From NCBI GenBank assembly GCA_947462335.1, contig OX381721.1:12103910-12167909 (forward strand): a DNA stretch of 64,000 nucleotides, given 5' to 3'. Shown here one piece after another: positions 12,601 to 24,150 of the stretch. The DNA comes from Harmothoe impar. Its lineage: Eukaryota; Annelida; Polychaeta; Phyllodocida; Polynoidae. A program made the translations under genes and the position numbers. A model generated the notes under the pieces. That model searched no databases, was not told where the DNA came from, and was given only the letters and a program-made list of their open reading frames with translations. Every line of letters begins with the position of its first letter. Within the stretch, counting starts at the first letter, position 1.

Positions 12601-15483
12601 TGTAATGCCAGCAGTAGAACCTTCATCAGGTTTCTAGTTTAGGGCCATCTGTCAGACTTTATCAGAGCTGCTCAAGGGCACACACACTATAGCGTGTTGT
12701 ATGTCACCTCACCTCACTTGGTTAGCAGACCCGCCCTATATGCTATCTTATGAGGGTGTGTCAAGATTAAAGTGTTTTTTTGTTCATTTAGGATTTTTAG
12801 AGGGAAAGAGGTCCTTTTTTTACCATATCAAGATCTCCCATGTATTTACATATGAAAAAATGATGATTAAAAATATGATCAAAATAGAAATGCGACTTCG
12901 ATTTTCATTTCTCTTTCAGATTTACTTATCATGTTCCCTGTAGAATACCCTTTTTAAAATTCAGCATTTTAAGTTACACCTTCAGGGTCAGGATTATCCA
13001 TGATGGATGGCCACTCAGGTTGATGATCCCTCTCTGGGACTAATCCCCCCTGTGGGATTAAACACCTTTTTGCTGCAATTAGCTCCCGAGTCCCTATGGA
13101 GGGCGTGCCAAGATGTCTGCCCGATTGTGTGTTTGGGGGGAGGGCATGCTGAAGGAGAGATAGGGAGGATATGATTGGATTTGACTCGTTATAATGCATC
13201 AAGATTCATGCACCGAATCGGGTTACTCGCACCTGAGAATTGTGCTAACCATAGGGAGTATAATATTGACCCTGCATGAACGCAGTATATTGGTGGGTTA
13301 CTTACCAGTACTGCGATCATGCATGATGACGACAAAATGACATTGTGGATTGAAAACCGTTAAGGATTGTTTAAAGACTGCTTAAAGGGTTACGTGCGTC
13401 AATTATCAGATGTGTTTTATGATCATTGCCTGATCTCGAAAGGATTTGATTCAAAGAATTATTGAACAGTTTTTGGTGGCGTTGACTTTCATGATTCCCT
13501 CTTCGAGATTTGCCTCGATCGATAACGAGAACTGTCTGATTAGCTAACCATTTCAAATCACCAGATCTCCACCCGTGTATCTTTTGATTGGAATCAATTA
13601 TTTATATATTGATACTCACTGTATGTCCCTTACCTCTATGTTTCGTCAAGGGTTTATTAAACATCCCCGATTACCACACATAGTCCTGCTCCACCCCCTT
13701 GTATTCCCAAGGAGAGAGGAAGCATTCCTTACAAGCACTTTAACTTAACACATTCTAACTGAATTCCCCAACATATTTTTATCAATGATTGCTTTAATTG
13801 CTTTCCCCGAACCATATTCATTGGTATAAAGAACATCAGCACATCAGGGCCAAACCAACTTTCACATTGTTTGGCGCATCTTAATATGCCATGCATAATA
13901 TTTCCCATGTCATTCCATGCAAGCAGATTAAAAGTGGCTTTGTCTAGATTTGTTCGAATTCTAAATCCCAATTAAATGTGTTTCCAGCACTGTAACAGTT
14001 TAGACTCTAAAGGATGGCGGACAATCAAAGCTACCGGCACTAAAAGCTTAGAAAGGGGTTCCATTGGTACCAGCCATGGTCTTTTAAAGTAGAGGCGTTT
14101 ATTCTACATATTGATCATACATTGGACAATAACATCAAATTTGAGCAAAATGATAGTGAATGAGCATGAATGAAATAGGCATCAAGGTACCGGTAAGTAT
14201 TGGTCCTGGTCAATTGAACAATTGTAAGAAGATTCACTTTTGAGTTACAATAATCGGATGATTATAATACTAACTTTATGTGATGCTCGCTCTAAATGTG
14301 TCCAATCTCTGGTACAAGTACATTAGGCTGTATAACATACTACCAGACGCTGTGCCTGCATGTCCCCACACCAGGCCCCCTTACTGGAGGCAGCTCCAGG
14401 ACGTGATGTGTCATTCACCATCAGGCTATGTTACCAGCAGGTGTGGGCCTCCATAATGCTCCAGGCACCACAAGACGCCATGGAGCAATATGTAGGCTAA
14501 TATACCCACACCACTCTATACATACACCATATATACATGTCTTTTAGTGTTAAAGGGAAGGTGCAAGGAATAATATGTTTATGATTACTTGCTCCATACT
14601 CTGCTTCCATGAACATGTTGAATTTATGATTATTACCCACCATATCTGCTATAGCCATACACGAATCCATCTGAATAAAAGTATGAAAAACTATTTTCTA
14701 AAATGTGTATCATTTTGCTATTGCATATTCATATCCCAAATTACAGCTCTGTAAGATCAACCACATTAGTGTGTGCAACTAAATGTTCTAGATATGCAAT
14801 TTTCTTAATTTAATCCATGCATAGCTATGATATTCCATCGATAAGCACAGGCACCTTGCAAAAGATAGCATTGCCTGCTTCTGCTTACAGCTTTCCCCTT
14901 ATCGTCTAGAAACGTGCTTGTATTCTGAGAGATACTTCAGGGAATTAAGTGTCCCCTTAATGTGTAATTAAAGTAGAGTTTACAGGGTGATAGGCCTCTT
15001 AACACGAGAGGTGGCTTGACTATAATCAGCCTCAAAGGGACGGCATAACCAGTTTACTGCAACACGGATTCCAATACCGCCATAAAGATGTGTCATTACT
15101 GGTCCCAGTCGGCTAACAACTTGTCCGGTATTGAACAGTTATTGAACAGTGTGTTTCATATGAACCAGTTTTCCTCATACATAAGCTCGGAGTAGCCTGC
15201 TAGTGTCCATAGGTTTACCCGACATAGATTTGTGATCATGATTCATGAATGCAGCACTGCTGAATTACTTTTCAGTGCTGCAAAGAACCATGGTACATTG
15301 TAATTAATGCTTTTAATCGGTTCGTGTTACTGCCATTCAACTGTATTTGGCTACAGATATATATGCGTACTGATAATTATACACTAGGGACTTTATCATA
15401 ATTTTATTGATGAATCTGTAGAGTTTTCGGTCGCAGAAAAGACAACTCGGAAGGTTCTATAATCAGGTCTCCCTGCTACCTTG
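9651..15483. other. No gene recognised, apart from one MITE
   Basis: No convincing exon was found. Bases 11430-12060 mix unique sequence with homeodomain-like TAATT and TGTCA words and could be regulatory, but nothing in the sequence demonstrates this. A run of C lies at 10803-10814. Confidence 0.55.
10297..10628. mobile_element. 332-bp MITE with CAGGCCCGTAACTA ends
   Basis: The left end caggcccgtaactag is matched by the right end cttagttacgggcctg in inverted orientation. The bases CATTA occur immediately on both sides (10292-10296 and 10629-10633), suggesting a 5-bp target duplication. The interior is AT-rich, has no transposase, and includes a second inner palindrome ttcgttcgaaacgacgaa near the right end. 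Confidence 0.8.
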
Positions 15484-15590
15484 ATGATGATATAGTTTTA
15501 AAACCAACACAGCCGAAGGCTGGTCAGCAGGTCCACAGGGCCCATACGGACCGAACCTGGTACCTTGGCCACTCGGCCTTATATATCCGT
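15484..15590 (-). mobile_element. SINE-like copy 2, with a different tRNA-like head
   Basis: On the minus strand the order is head, then body, then tail. The head contains aaggccgagtggccaagg (A-box-like, as in Ser/Leu-type tRNAs) and ggttcggtccg (B-box-like). The body ggacctgctgaccagccttcggctgtgttggttttaaaactatatcatcatc follows. The body matches 3170-3226 almost base for base, whereas the heads are unrelated in detail. Confidence 0.7.
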
Positions 15591-16044
15591 TCCCACCCCG
15601 ATCGTAGCGCCCTCTCACTGCTACTCGCGCCCCCTATATATCAGGCCGAGAACTAATAACACTGGCGTTTTACGTAACCACGATTCGAGTGGGATTCGAG
15701 TCCCCTACAAATCTATGGTAAAATGCGTTGAGGTTCCTAGAATTAACCACAAAATAGTATTGTGTAGGCCTATGTCCAGAACATTTTTGTAATGGACAAA
15801 ATCACCCGATACCGTACAACACCAGACTATTTTCTAAAATAGCATGAAGTGGGCGGGCGTACCCTAAATGCCAAGCTCTCATTCATACGTAATCCCACGT
15901 ACTCATATCACGTGTACACCTCCGCCCTCCTCTCCCTTACTAAAGTCACCAAAATTCAATTGCCGCCCTGTAACGCACAGCCACCCCGTAATTAATTCGT
16001 TTAGTCGCCGATAGAGGCGCCATTAGCCATCCTAGAATTCCCCT

Positions 16045-16109
16045 CACTTCCGGGCAGTTCACTTCCGGAGAGTTCATTTCCGGTTCCCCTGGGCTGCAGG
16101 AGGATGACG
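16045..16109 (+). promoter_or_regulatory. ETS-site cluster with a possible tiny first exon
   Basis: Three ETS-family sites lie on the same strand with 15-base spacing: CACTTCCGG at 16045, CACTTCCGG at 16060 and CATTTCCGG at 16075. Twenty bases downstream is gcaggaggATGACG followed by a perfect donor GTAAGT (16110-16115). This is the usual layout of a TATA-less housekeeping promoter whose first coding exon ends after Met-Thr. No downstream plus-strand exon could be paired with it confidently. Confidence 0.5.
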
Positions 16110-16347
16110 GTAAGTGGTGTTTCCTGGTACATGCTGTATGTGGTTGGGGTGGGGGGAGGGGGGGTAGGGAGCCAGTGATATAGCCAGTCATGGTGTGTTA
16201 GACTCCATTCTGATCCCACTGCAGAGCCATGTATCTCCCAGATACTTTCCAGGGTCAGGCATATCAACACAGCGCCATGTATATACGTAATTATGGAGTC
16301 ATCTGGTCATGCCAGGCCCTGGGGAGTGTGTTACTTTGGAGATTGGG

Positions 16348-16590
16348 CAGAGAGAAAAAAAAGTATTTAGAATCACTGTGACTCTCGACTTGATCACTGA
16401 GATAACTCTCCCCGGGACTCTAAAATGACTCACTGACATTAGCATGACTCTAAAATAGCTCTGTAATGACTCCTATTCCTAGACTCCCTAATGATAGGTA
16501 GTCACTACAGAGTCTTGGGGAGAGTTACCTCAGTGATCGAGTTCAGACTCCCATTTGGGAGTCACCATGATTCTACTTCTTTTCTCTGTG
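16348..16590. mobile_element. 243-bp foldback MITE
   Basis: The left arm cagagagaaaaaaaagtatttagaatcactgtgactc... runs through gatcactgagataactctcccc. The reverse complement of the right arm carries cacagagaaaagaagtagaatcatggtgactc... and gatcactgaggtaactctcccc. Arms of about 80 bases are imperfectly complementary around a short centre rich in gactctaaaatgact. Non-coding. Confidence 0.75.
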
Positions 16591-17348
16591 AGGCTGACCT
16601 TCACTTTCTTTCTTTAAATATGTTAGTCTATGTTCGACCCTCTACGTCCCTATTCTGACTATTATGTGGTAGGGAGTTGACGGCTGCTTCTGTAAAGTAA
16701 CCTTATCATCCATTAGTATACCGGTGGTAGGGTTTGCAGGAAGGATACCACTAGATTAGCTTCTTTTATAGGAAGGAAGTTGGGGATTAAATCGTACAGA
16801 TTTCTAGGGCGGGTCCAGGAATTTGGGAAGGGGAGTGGTTGTAAAATAGGCAACCTTCAGGGGGTTCTTGAAACAATTTACATGTCTATAAGATTATGTA
16901 TTATGTTCTTGTCTATACAGTGTTGGTGGTATAGTGTGATTTACAAGCGTTCAGCATGAAACCATGTCAACATAGATCTTCTATTTATTTGTACCAACAT
17001 GAGACTGCATACTGCCATTTAAACGTCACTATACACACTTTACTCTGTTTAGAGTATAGATCATGTCAAAATTAGTGTCTACACAATACCCATATTGAAC
17101 TTTATGACCCTGATTCATAAATGTTAACCACACAGAGATAGAAGGGCGTCAGTCTGCCTCTCCTAACACCAAGATTATTCCATTTGGACAGAGTCAATCA
17201 TTCAAAAGACTAAAGACTATGACTGGGGAATCAAACATTGCCTAGTGCCATTTGAAAGACAGGCGATGGTGGACTCTGGAAGTATAGTTCAGCTTTACCT
17301 GACCACAGGCAGCGTCACCAGAGGCGCAAGCAGCGGTGGGTTCACCCT

Positions 17349-17455
17349 CAGAAAAGTGAGAGTCATTGTCGCTAAAACGACCCTCACATGAGAGTCAGGC
17401 AGTGCCTGACCCTGAGGTGATGGTCGTTTTAGCGACAATGACTCTCACTTTTCTG
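17349..17455. repeat. 107-bp hairpin with perfect 34-bp arms
   Basis: Bases 17349-17382 (beginning cagaaaagtgagagtcattg, ending aaaacgacc) are the exact reverse complement of 17422-17455. The 39-base centre contains the further dyad tcaggcagtgcctga. It could be a foldback transposon remnant or a small-RNA precursor. No polymorphic tail or target duplication is obvious. Confidence 0.9.
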
Positions 17456-17663
17456 TGTGTGTTCTCTCTTTGATTGCGACATTTCTGACTCTGGACGCTC
17501 TTTTACTACACTTAATCTCCTGTGCCATAGTTCATCTTCCGATTGGTTAACAACATCATCAGTTAACCAGCGGATTTAGCATTATCTGCATAATAAATAA
17601 TATAGCTGAAAAAGATTTTTCATTGACTTCTTCCCTAACCATTGATAGATAAAGGTGTCCTAC

Positions 17664-17858
17664 CTGGAGAGGGTCGGCCCGGGAGGAGGGTGTTCTCTAA
17701 CTGGACGTCCTCCTCCAGTAGTGCCGGGGTGCCGCTGTCGGCGCGGCTCTGCATGTACGACGTAAAGTGTCCGTTGGTCTTCAGTTTGGGACGTGACGTC
17801 ACAGGGGTGGACGTCTCCGATAACTGACGTAATTGATGTGACGCGGCCCCCGAGTACA
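17664..17858 (-). CDS. Exon of RING-finger scaffold-like gene (downstream of RING exon)
   Basis: This is a 195-nt minus-strand exon between acceptor tcttgccttacag and donor ccag|gtagga. It starts and ends in phase 1. It therefore joins in frame to the RING exon at 19455-19646, whose last base A plus TG gives Met. It encodes about 65 residues, including QLRQLSETSTPVTSRPKLKT and SRADSGTPALLEEDVQLENT. These are polar, Ser/Thr/Pro-rich, probably disordered sequences with possible phosphorylation sites. The other two frames are closed or composition-poor, and CpG and GC content are higher than in the flanking introns. Exons further 3' were not found in the window and may lie beyond its left edge. 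Confidence 0.75.
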
Positions 17859-18732
17859 CTGTAAGGCAAGAGAGGGTGAAAGTACAGAATAATATTTTAA
17901 TCAGGGTTTTAACTGTTGGATGACCGGCGTCATCAATTTTCATACATTTTCCGAACACTCCCGCCCCTCCTTGTCAACAGTTGTGACCAATTCCATCAGC
18001 AAATTAGACCCACTTAAGAATTATATCATATACCAGTGAACAACCCCCGCCTCCACTAATATGCAGGAAGCTATTATTTCGTGAGGGTAAGCCACTGGTG
18101 TGTGATGGCGCTGGGGCAATGCAGGAGAAGGCATAGAGAAATGTGTCTCCCCTAGACATCACAATATACATGTGGTGTACAGAGGCCCTAGAGATAGACA
18201 CTGCTAAATTGAGTGATGTTACCATTTCAGCTCAATCTGGATATCTATTTAAGCCATTGTGACTATAGATTAGAGCTGGCAGTGAAAGTACACCAAGAAT
18301 ATCTTAGTAGCCCTAAGCAGTTTAGACATTGCCCAGCCAACACGTATACCCCATCTGGTTGCCAGGAGTTATTTTTCCTTACACAGAGTAATTTGGCATA
18401 CAATGTATGATTCATACATAGACCATTCTCCCCTGCTACAGGCCATAGGGACAGTGATAATTGCGTAAAATATTAATGACCCTGGTGATGCTGACTTCTA
18501 ATTGGATAATTTACAAATGATCTTTCACGATCAGAAAGCTTGCATAATGACCCATATTTCTAATGCCAGCTTCTACATCGGCAATGTAGGTAAAAGTGTG
18601 TTTGATTGCAAAACGGAAATAAAGCTTGTTTAACTGAAACGAAAATTCTCTGATATATATTTTTCTATCGTAATCATCCATATATAAAGTCTGTATATCA
18701 TAGACATATCTAGCACAGGGTCACTGAAAACC

Positions 18733-19328
18733 CGAGGGTCGTCATTTTGACAATACCAAAATTGACAACTTTAGGTCGTCAAGGTGACGACCTTATGTCA
18801 TCATTGTGACGACCTAAGGTAGTCATATCTGATCCATATAGACCAAAGTTGTCAGAATGCCGACCTTCGGTAGTCTCATGGATTGGGTAGTCAGAATGAC
18901 TACCTTAAGGTTGTTGATTTAGGTGTTGTCAATTTGAAGACCTAAAGTCATTAGTAATGACAACTCTCAACACCATTGGGTAGTCATTGGGACAACCTAG
19001 GGCATATCTGGGTGTTGCACATGGGACAGGCCCTGTCACGTGCTGCCATCCAGTGTAAATTGAATGAAGTAGATTTTCTATCATGAGCCATAAACTGGTG
19101 ACAGGGAGCAGAGAGGTCTCTACAGTTTTAAGGCCATCATTCTCACCCAATTGGAACTTATCTATAACAAGTAAAGCTATTTAGTTCAATCAAGAGTACA
19201 CCAAATATGTGAAAGGGATGCCTCTTGTTAGGAGGTGAACTAATTAGAGACTATATTCATGCACCATTCTCCAGAGCACTTTCCGTTAGTCATTATGACA
19301 ACCTAGGTCGTCATAATGACTAGGCTCC
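18733..19328. repeat. Cluster of GTC-ATT-GAC dyads, possible degenerate element
   Basis: Dyads include ggtcgtcaaggtgacgacc (18775), gtcatcattgtgacgacc (18797) and ggtagtcagaatgactacc (18887). The perfect 13-bp palindrome arms tagtcattatgac/gtcataatgacta lie at 19287-19322. The outer ends gagggtcgtcattttgac and (inverted) gagcctagtcattatgac are similar, so the block may be one ~595-bp foldback element. Confidence 0.5.
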
Positions 19329-19454
19329 TTCATCTGGGTGTCCCGGTTGAGTAATTTTATTCATTCAATATGGCTGCCAAAATGGCAAAGATTCTTGTAA
19401 GTTTTATATCCCTGGTTATAACATATATAGAAATATGATTGTAGCTGTACTTAC

Positions 19455-19646
19455 TCTCAGACTCACAGAGCGGGCACTCATTAGAGTTGAACATACAGGA
19501 GAAGCACCGCTCGTGGTTACAAGCCGTGTCTATCAGCCGCCGACGTTTTCCGCCGTCATATGGTGCGGCACACGCCGGGCAGGTGGCGCCACTGGTGGGG
19601 GGACATGCCGCCTCCATGGCTGCTAGCTGCTTAACGGCATTAATGT
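19455..19646 (-). CDS. RING finger exon (Rolling pebbles/TANC-like scaffold, tentative)
   Basis: A 192-nt exon lies between a strong acceptor (ctctgtttgttttcag) and donor A|GTAAGT, phase 1 at both ends. It encodes a cross-brace RING finger. CPAC is followed after 16 residues by C-x-H-x2-C-x2-C (ACNHERCFSCMF) and then CPLC, with the basic patch DGGKRRRLID between the first two pairs. RING domains of this pattern bind E2 enzymes and confer ubiquitin ligase activity. From memory, the GK-R-R-LID-x-CxHERC-SCMF signature resembles the N-terminal RING of invertebrate Rolling pebbles/Antisocial proteins, adaptors for myoblast fusion related to TANC. The ankyrin and TPR parts that would confirm this are not in the window. 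RING identity is near certain; the family is a guess. Confidence 0.85.
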
Positions 19647-20462
19647 CTGAAAACAAACAGAGAAAAAACAGTGATGAGTCCATTTCAAATTTTTAGGAAT
19701 AAAATGCAATATAAGTATAATTTTCTAGGATAAATAAAATGCAGTCCGTAACGCATATTTATAAACATGTGCTGTATATTACACCTTTTCCATAGTTATA
19801 GGGATTTAAGATTCCTTACAAATCAAAAAGAGGCAATATCCATGGTCTTAAAATCCATTATAACCTGTGTAAGGTTTATTGTGAACTTGATATGAGCTTT
19901 GAGTTGCAATTTTGCATGACAACGAAAGATTAAAGTATAAATCAAATATAAATCTCTTCAGAATGGGAATGTTATTTTTGTCATCAACTTTCAAAAGGAA
20001 TTCGAAGAAACAATCAAGAGCGTTGAAACAGTGATTGTATAACTGTCTTTGTTTAGTGCCAGTGTAAACATTCAGCCATTTCGAAGTCAAAAATGACAGT
20101 ATACCATTTTAAAAATAACTGCTTTTCTGTTTCTCCCTGAAACCAGGATAGTCGATTTCTGCTATTTTATATTCACCAGTTATGTTTTACTGTTATGTAT
20201 TTGATGACATCGCCCCTAGACATTCTGCATCTAAGTAAATATTCATTGATATCAGCGAATATAAAAAGGATGAAGTCATAAATCTGACCGCCATGAATGG
20301 CATCATATTATACACACCGTATCAAGACTCTTCCCCTTCCACCTCCCCATATGTCCAGTGTGCCGATAACGCTGCCCCTTCTGCCCCCTACCACCCATCT
20401 ACCCTCCACTGCTGGTGAATTATTCACAACGCTTTGATGTTGCCGGGAACAAGCAGCCTCAC

Positions 20463-20535
20463 AGCTAGTGGCGCCTCCTGGTGTCAACGGCACACATCTC
20501 CCAGACAGTCTCCAAACACAGACGCTGAACCAAAT
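20463..20535 (-). CDS. Weak candidate exon bridging the RING gene
   Basis: This 73-nt frame runs from acceptor gcttctgtttag to donor AGCT|GTGAGG. It begins in phase 0 and ends in phase 1, which is exactly what is needed between 23511-23636 and 19455-19646. The peptide is rich in Trp, Cys and Arg and does not look like its neighbours. The overlapping longer frame contains an in-frame stop. Listed only because the phase fits. Confidence 0.22.
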
Positions 20536-20653
20536 CTAAACAGAAGCGCTCCACCTGACAATGAAACATCTGTTTGGAGACTTCATCAAAGACAGAAGAT
20601 GTTTCTGTCGTGACCGTGGCATTGGTTGAGGTCAGGGTCAGCCTCAGGGGAAA

Positions 20654-20704
20654 TGACCTTGACCTGACCTTGGGGTGACCTTTGGTATGACTCTGGTGTG
20701 ACCT
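20654..20704. promoter_or_regulatory. Nuclear-receptor half-site cluster
   Basis: Five TGACCT (AGGTCA) half-sites in one orientation start at 20654, 20660, 20665, 20676 and 20699. On the minus strand the first reads TCAAGGTCA, an extended monomer site as used by ERR/SF-1-type receptors. The sites lie in an intron of the minus-strand gene. Confidence 0.4.
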
Positions 20705-21787
20705 TTCAGGGTGATGATACACAGGAGAATCTCCCCGACTCCCATAGATGCATCTAAAGTACCCCCTAGCTCAACAGCGAGATATCATTTTGCGGCCTGT
20801 GACCTCAGATCTATGTATTATTTGTGGTAAGGGATTCTGACCACTCAGAACTGTATCTACAGATGTCAATGTCACGGTTCTGCGATGACGTGTATGTTTA
20901 GGCCTATTCTATTAACATTCAACTGAACTAAACGAAGCTAGTGTTTTGTATTAATCAGACCAACGGATGTTTTTTAGAACAGAAACATGCTCTAATCCAT
21001 TCGTGTTCACATGAGTATGGACCTGTTGAATCAGGCTGCATGATTCCTGCGCATCGATATGTCATTTGAGCAGTGTGTCAACAACGAAGCAGTTAGGCGG
21101 TATGTTGCATATTCCATTAATATTAGGAGGAATGCCTTTGTGGACACAGTTGTGACATGCAGGTTAAGTACCTGGCCTATAGAGTGCCTATTACCCTAAC
21201 TATACACAGTGAGAATACATCTTGGTATGCGTTGAGACATGGGGTATAGTTCTTCTCTGGCAGTAGTGCATACTTCTAGGCATGTAGGTAGTTACCCTAC
21301 TCTTATGAATTGGGACTACACTTTGGTATGTGAACTGGGGTGGACTTGCCCCAGACTCTCTGTGCTGTGATAGTTACCACACCAGTGTACTTATATAACA
21401 AGCAACACAAATGACTATTTAACACAGTGAATAAATAAGTAATACGACTACAATCTCTAATGCAGAGTTTGTACACTGAGTTCTATCATTCATTGCTGGA
21501 TATGTCAATCTTTAGGAAAGGTGCCAAATCATCCCTTCACTTAGTACCCAGGGTCCTTTACTTAACACGTCTAATATAAAGCTAGGTTCAATAAGCAGAA
21601 TAATGTCCAACCCTCCTCACCCCATACACCAAATAGCTCCCTTCACCTTAACCCAAGGTTAAAGAGAGGTGAGGAGAGGGGAGGCACCTGGGCATGTCAA
21701 TCACAAGTCAATCATCCACCTTTGTTTTCATAAACCACGCCCACATCTCCCTCACCCACCTATCACCAGCTTCCTACTCAGCTTCCT

Positions 21788-21801
21788 GTTGCCATGGCAA
21801 C
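21788..21801. promoter_or_regulatory. Perfect RFX X-box palindrome
   Basis: GTTGCCATGGCAAC matches the X-box consensus GTNRCC-N2-RGYAAC on both strands. It is 38 bases upstream of an in-frame ATG (21839) and within 120 bases of a strong plus-strand donor. This spacing is like that of RFX sites in promoters of cilium genes. Confidence 0.6.
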
Positions 21802-21905
21802 AGAGTCTGGTCGCCATTTTGACGGAAGTCAAGCAGCCATGGCTAGTTCCGCATTCGGCCACCGGAGGACGCAAGAGTGGTACTGTGGGTATGACCTGAA
21901 GGGCT
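21794..21905 (+). CDS. Candidate first exon, unknown product
   Basis: An open frame starts at the ATG inside the X-box (gttgccATGg) or at ATG 21839 (gcagccATGg). It ends at donor GGCT|GTAAGT after 37 codons plus one base (phase 1). It contains MASSAFGHRRTQEWYCGYDL. The upstream 100 bases include a CACGCCC box. No downstream exon on the plus strand could be joined, since the phase-1 exons at 48247 and 59426 would create a stop. The product is not recognised. Confidence 0.35.
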
Positions 21906-22372
21906 GTAAGTGGTTACCGTACACTTAGACGCCATCTTGTCCCCCTTTGGGTACACCTCCTAAGAACACACAGTTCACCTTTCAACCTCTCTTCCACCCC
22001 TACCACCCCTACCACTGTAATGGGGCTGCAGTCGTCGCATTCAACCCTTATACATAAGAAGTCTCCTATAATGTGATTGATTATAGTAGGGTGTGTTTTG
22101 GGTTTTATTTGTCCTTGTCTTTTTGTTTTCCCCGCCTGTCAGTGTTTTGGGCTCTGACACGTTGATTGATAGTGACGGGTGCATTGTAGGTGCAGGAAGG
22201 CCCATACAATATTGAGTAGCTGTATACAGGGCTAACTACTGCCGCGTGTTTTTACACTGATTGCCGCCTGTTCACCACTGGCGCCGGAGGGGAAGCACGA
22301 GGTGATGGGGGCAGGAGGGGATTTAGAACTTTTTAACGCAGTAGAATTGGAGGTATAGATCTAGACGAGGTT

Positions 22373-22418
22373 GACTTTAGCTAACATCAGAAAGTCACTT
22401 TAGCTAACATCAGAAAGT
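22373..22418. repeat. Two-copy 23-bp direct repeat
   Basis: actttagctaacatcagaaagtc occurs twice back to back, the first copy as gactttagct. Short tandem duplication in an intron. Confidence 0.8.
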
Positions 22419-23510
22419 CGGGGTCCACTTCATTTGTGAGCAAGGGCGAGGTCAGACCTATTTGACTGATTTTAGTGGCCATCACAATAGCCCATTGGTC
22501 AAGGCAATGGCCCACTGGCCACCCCATTGTCCTGTTGGCCTCCTCAATGCTGCAATTGGCAGCTAAATGGCATGTCTTGCTCTACATGTTTTCTGCTAAA
22601 CTGCCTCCCATAGTAATGCACTGGCAGCTGAAATAAGCGATAAATAATTGAAATGACCAGGTGACCAGGAAGACTTCACCCATTGCCGCCTGCATGGGAT
22701 ATATGACCCTCAGAATAACCATCAGGCTGTTTCTCCACACAGCAGACTTCTATTTCAACGACATACTTCAGATAACTCATTTCTACCTAAGACACTAACA
22801 CTTAAGACCAGAGGTGCCCTCTTCCTGTGACCTCCTCCTGTGGGGAGGTGAGGCATACTGTGAGTAGTTAAGACTAAGGTGTGGCTCCCAGGTAGGAGGT
22901 GTGCAGTAGTGAGCTGCTCATTTAGCTGCTCACTGAGTAATTCACCCACCAGCTGCCAACTAACCCCTGTACTATAGGTACATCCCATACAGACCTGGGT
23001 ACACCCAATACACACTGGGTACAGGGTATCTATGAGGGGGCGACAGGGCTGTCTTACCTGCTGAGAGCTAAAGAGCAGGTCTCTAAGCAAAGATACCCTG
23101 ACAGTTAGTTAATAGCCAGGCAGTTATCTGCTCTATATCAGATGGTGTACGGTAGAGGTGAGGGGTATCTTCCAGAGTACCGTAAAGCCTTACAGGTTAG
23201 CCTTATACTCTAGATAACAGCGAAGGGCGTGGTGAAGCTGGTCGAATATATAAATCAGATAATGTGCAGGAAATGCAGAGGTACATATAGTTCCTATACC
23301 CATTCACTGAGGCGATGGCTCGTAAAATTTCCCATACCACATAGAAATTGCATTACAAAGACAGGTGCTTTATATAATGACTGTCACCAAAGCGAGCACA
23401 TAGGTTTGGCCCACCTGCAGTACCAAGGGCCAACACAGGACCGATACCCCCTCCATAGAGACCGAGTATAGAGGTATGTAGACCCCTGTACATGTACAGT
23501 CTTCACCCAC

Positions 23511-23636
23511 CTGGTTCCTACAGCTCATCATAGAGCCGCCCATGGCTTCCAGAGAGTGAAGGGATTCTATTAGGTTGAACAGCTTTGACCAATTCCCCCC
23601 TCCTTCTTTGATGAAGGCTTTATTCATTGAAAACGG
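23511..23636 (-). CDS. Exon of RING-finger gene
   Basis: A 126-nt minus-strand exon lies between acceptor gctccactag and donor CCAG|GTGGGT, phase 0 at both ends. It continues directly from 24151-24254, which ends in phase 0. It encodes 42 residues including KEGGGNWSKLFNLIESLHSL and EAMGGSMMSCRNQ, an amphipathic, helix-prone segment. The polypyrimidine tract before the acceptor is weak. No family domain recognised. Confidence 0.65.
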
Positions 23637-24150
23637 CTAGTGGAGCATCCATCACATGTAATAACCCCATAGTTTACATTAAATAAGTAGTTCCTGATAG
23701 GATGGGCAGCAGCTGGGTATCTATATTCAACACGGGAAATAATCTTCATATTTCATAATTATAGTTATAGAACAGGCACTATGCTAAATTGGCGGCAATG
23801 CAGTACTTTACCCCTACCGCCGCCCCCATCAAATCATTGAAAACGTTCTTGAAAGTCAATCCCCTCTAGATTCAGTGGATATTAAATGTAAATAAAGAAA
23901 ACGCAGAGGATACATCAGGACCCGTTTCAATCGGTTCCACTTCATGAAATACACCCAAAAGTAACACACAGTTCTAAACAATTATTTTGCAGCTCTGTTT
24001 AGTCAGTAACTATATGTGGTGGTGGTGGTTGGGGGAGGTAGAATCTCACCTATCCTTACACTATATGCACACCCCCATGTTGGCATCAGCCCTCTATAAC
24101 CATGTCCTAACCACATTCATGTATTCACCCATAATGTTGATAACTCTCAC

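Noticed and set aside
22755..23090. 111-codon minus frame with a CAG|GTAAGA donor nearby
   Set aside because: Exons that could be formed here have stops in the phase required by the RING gene.
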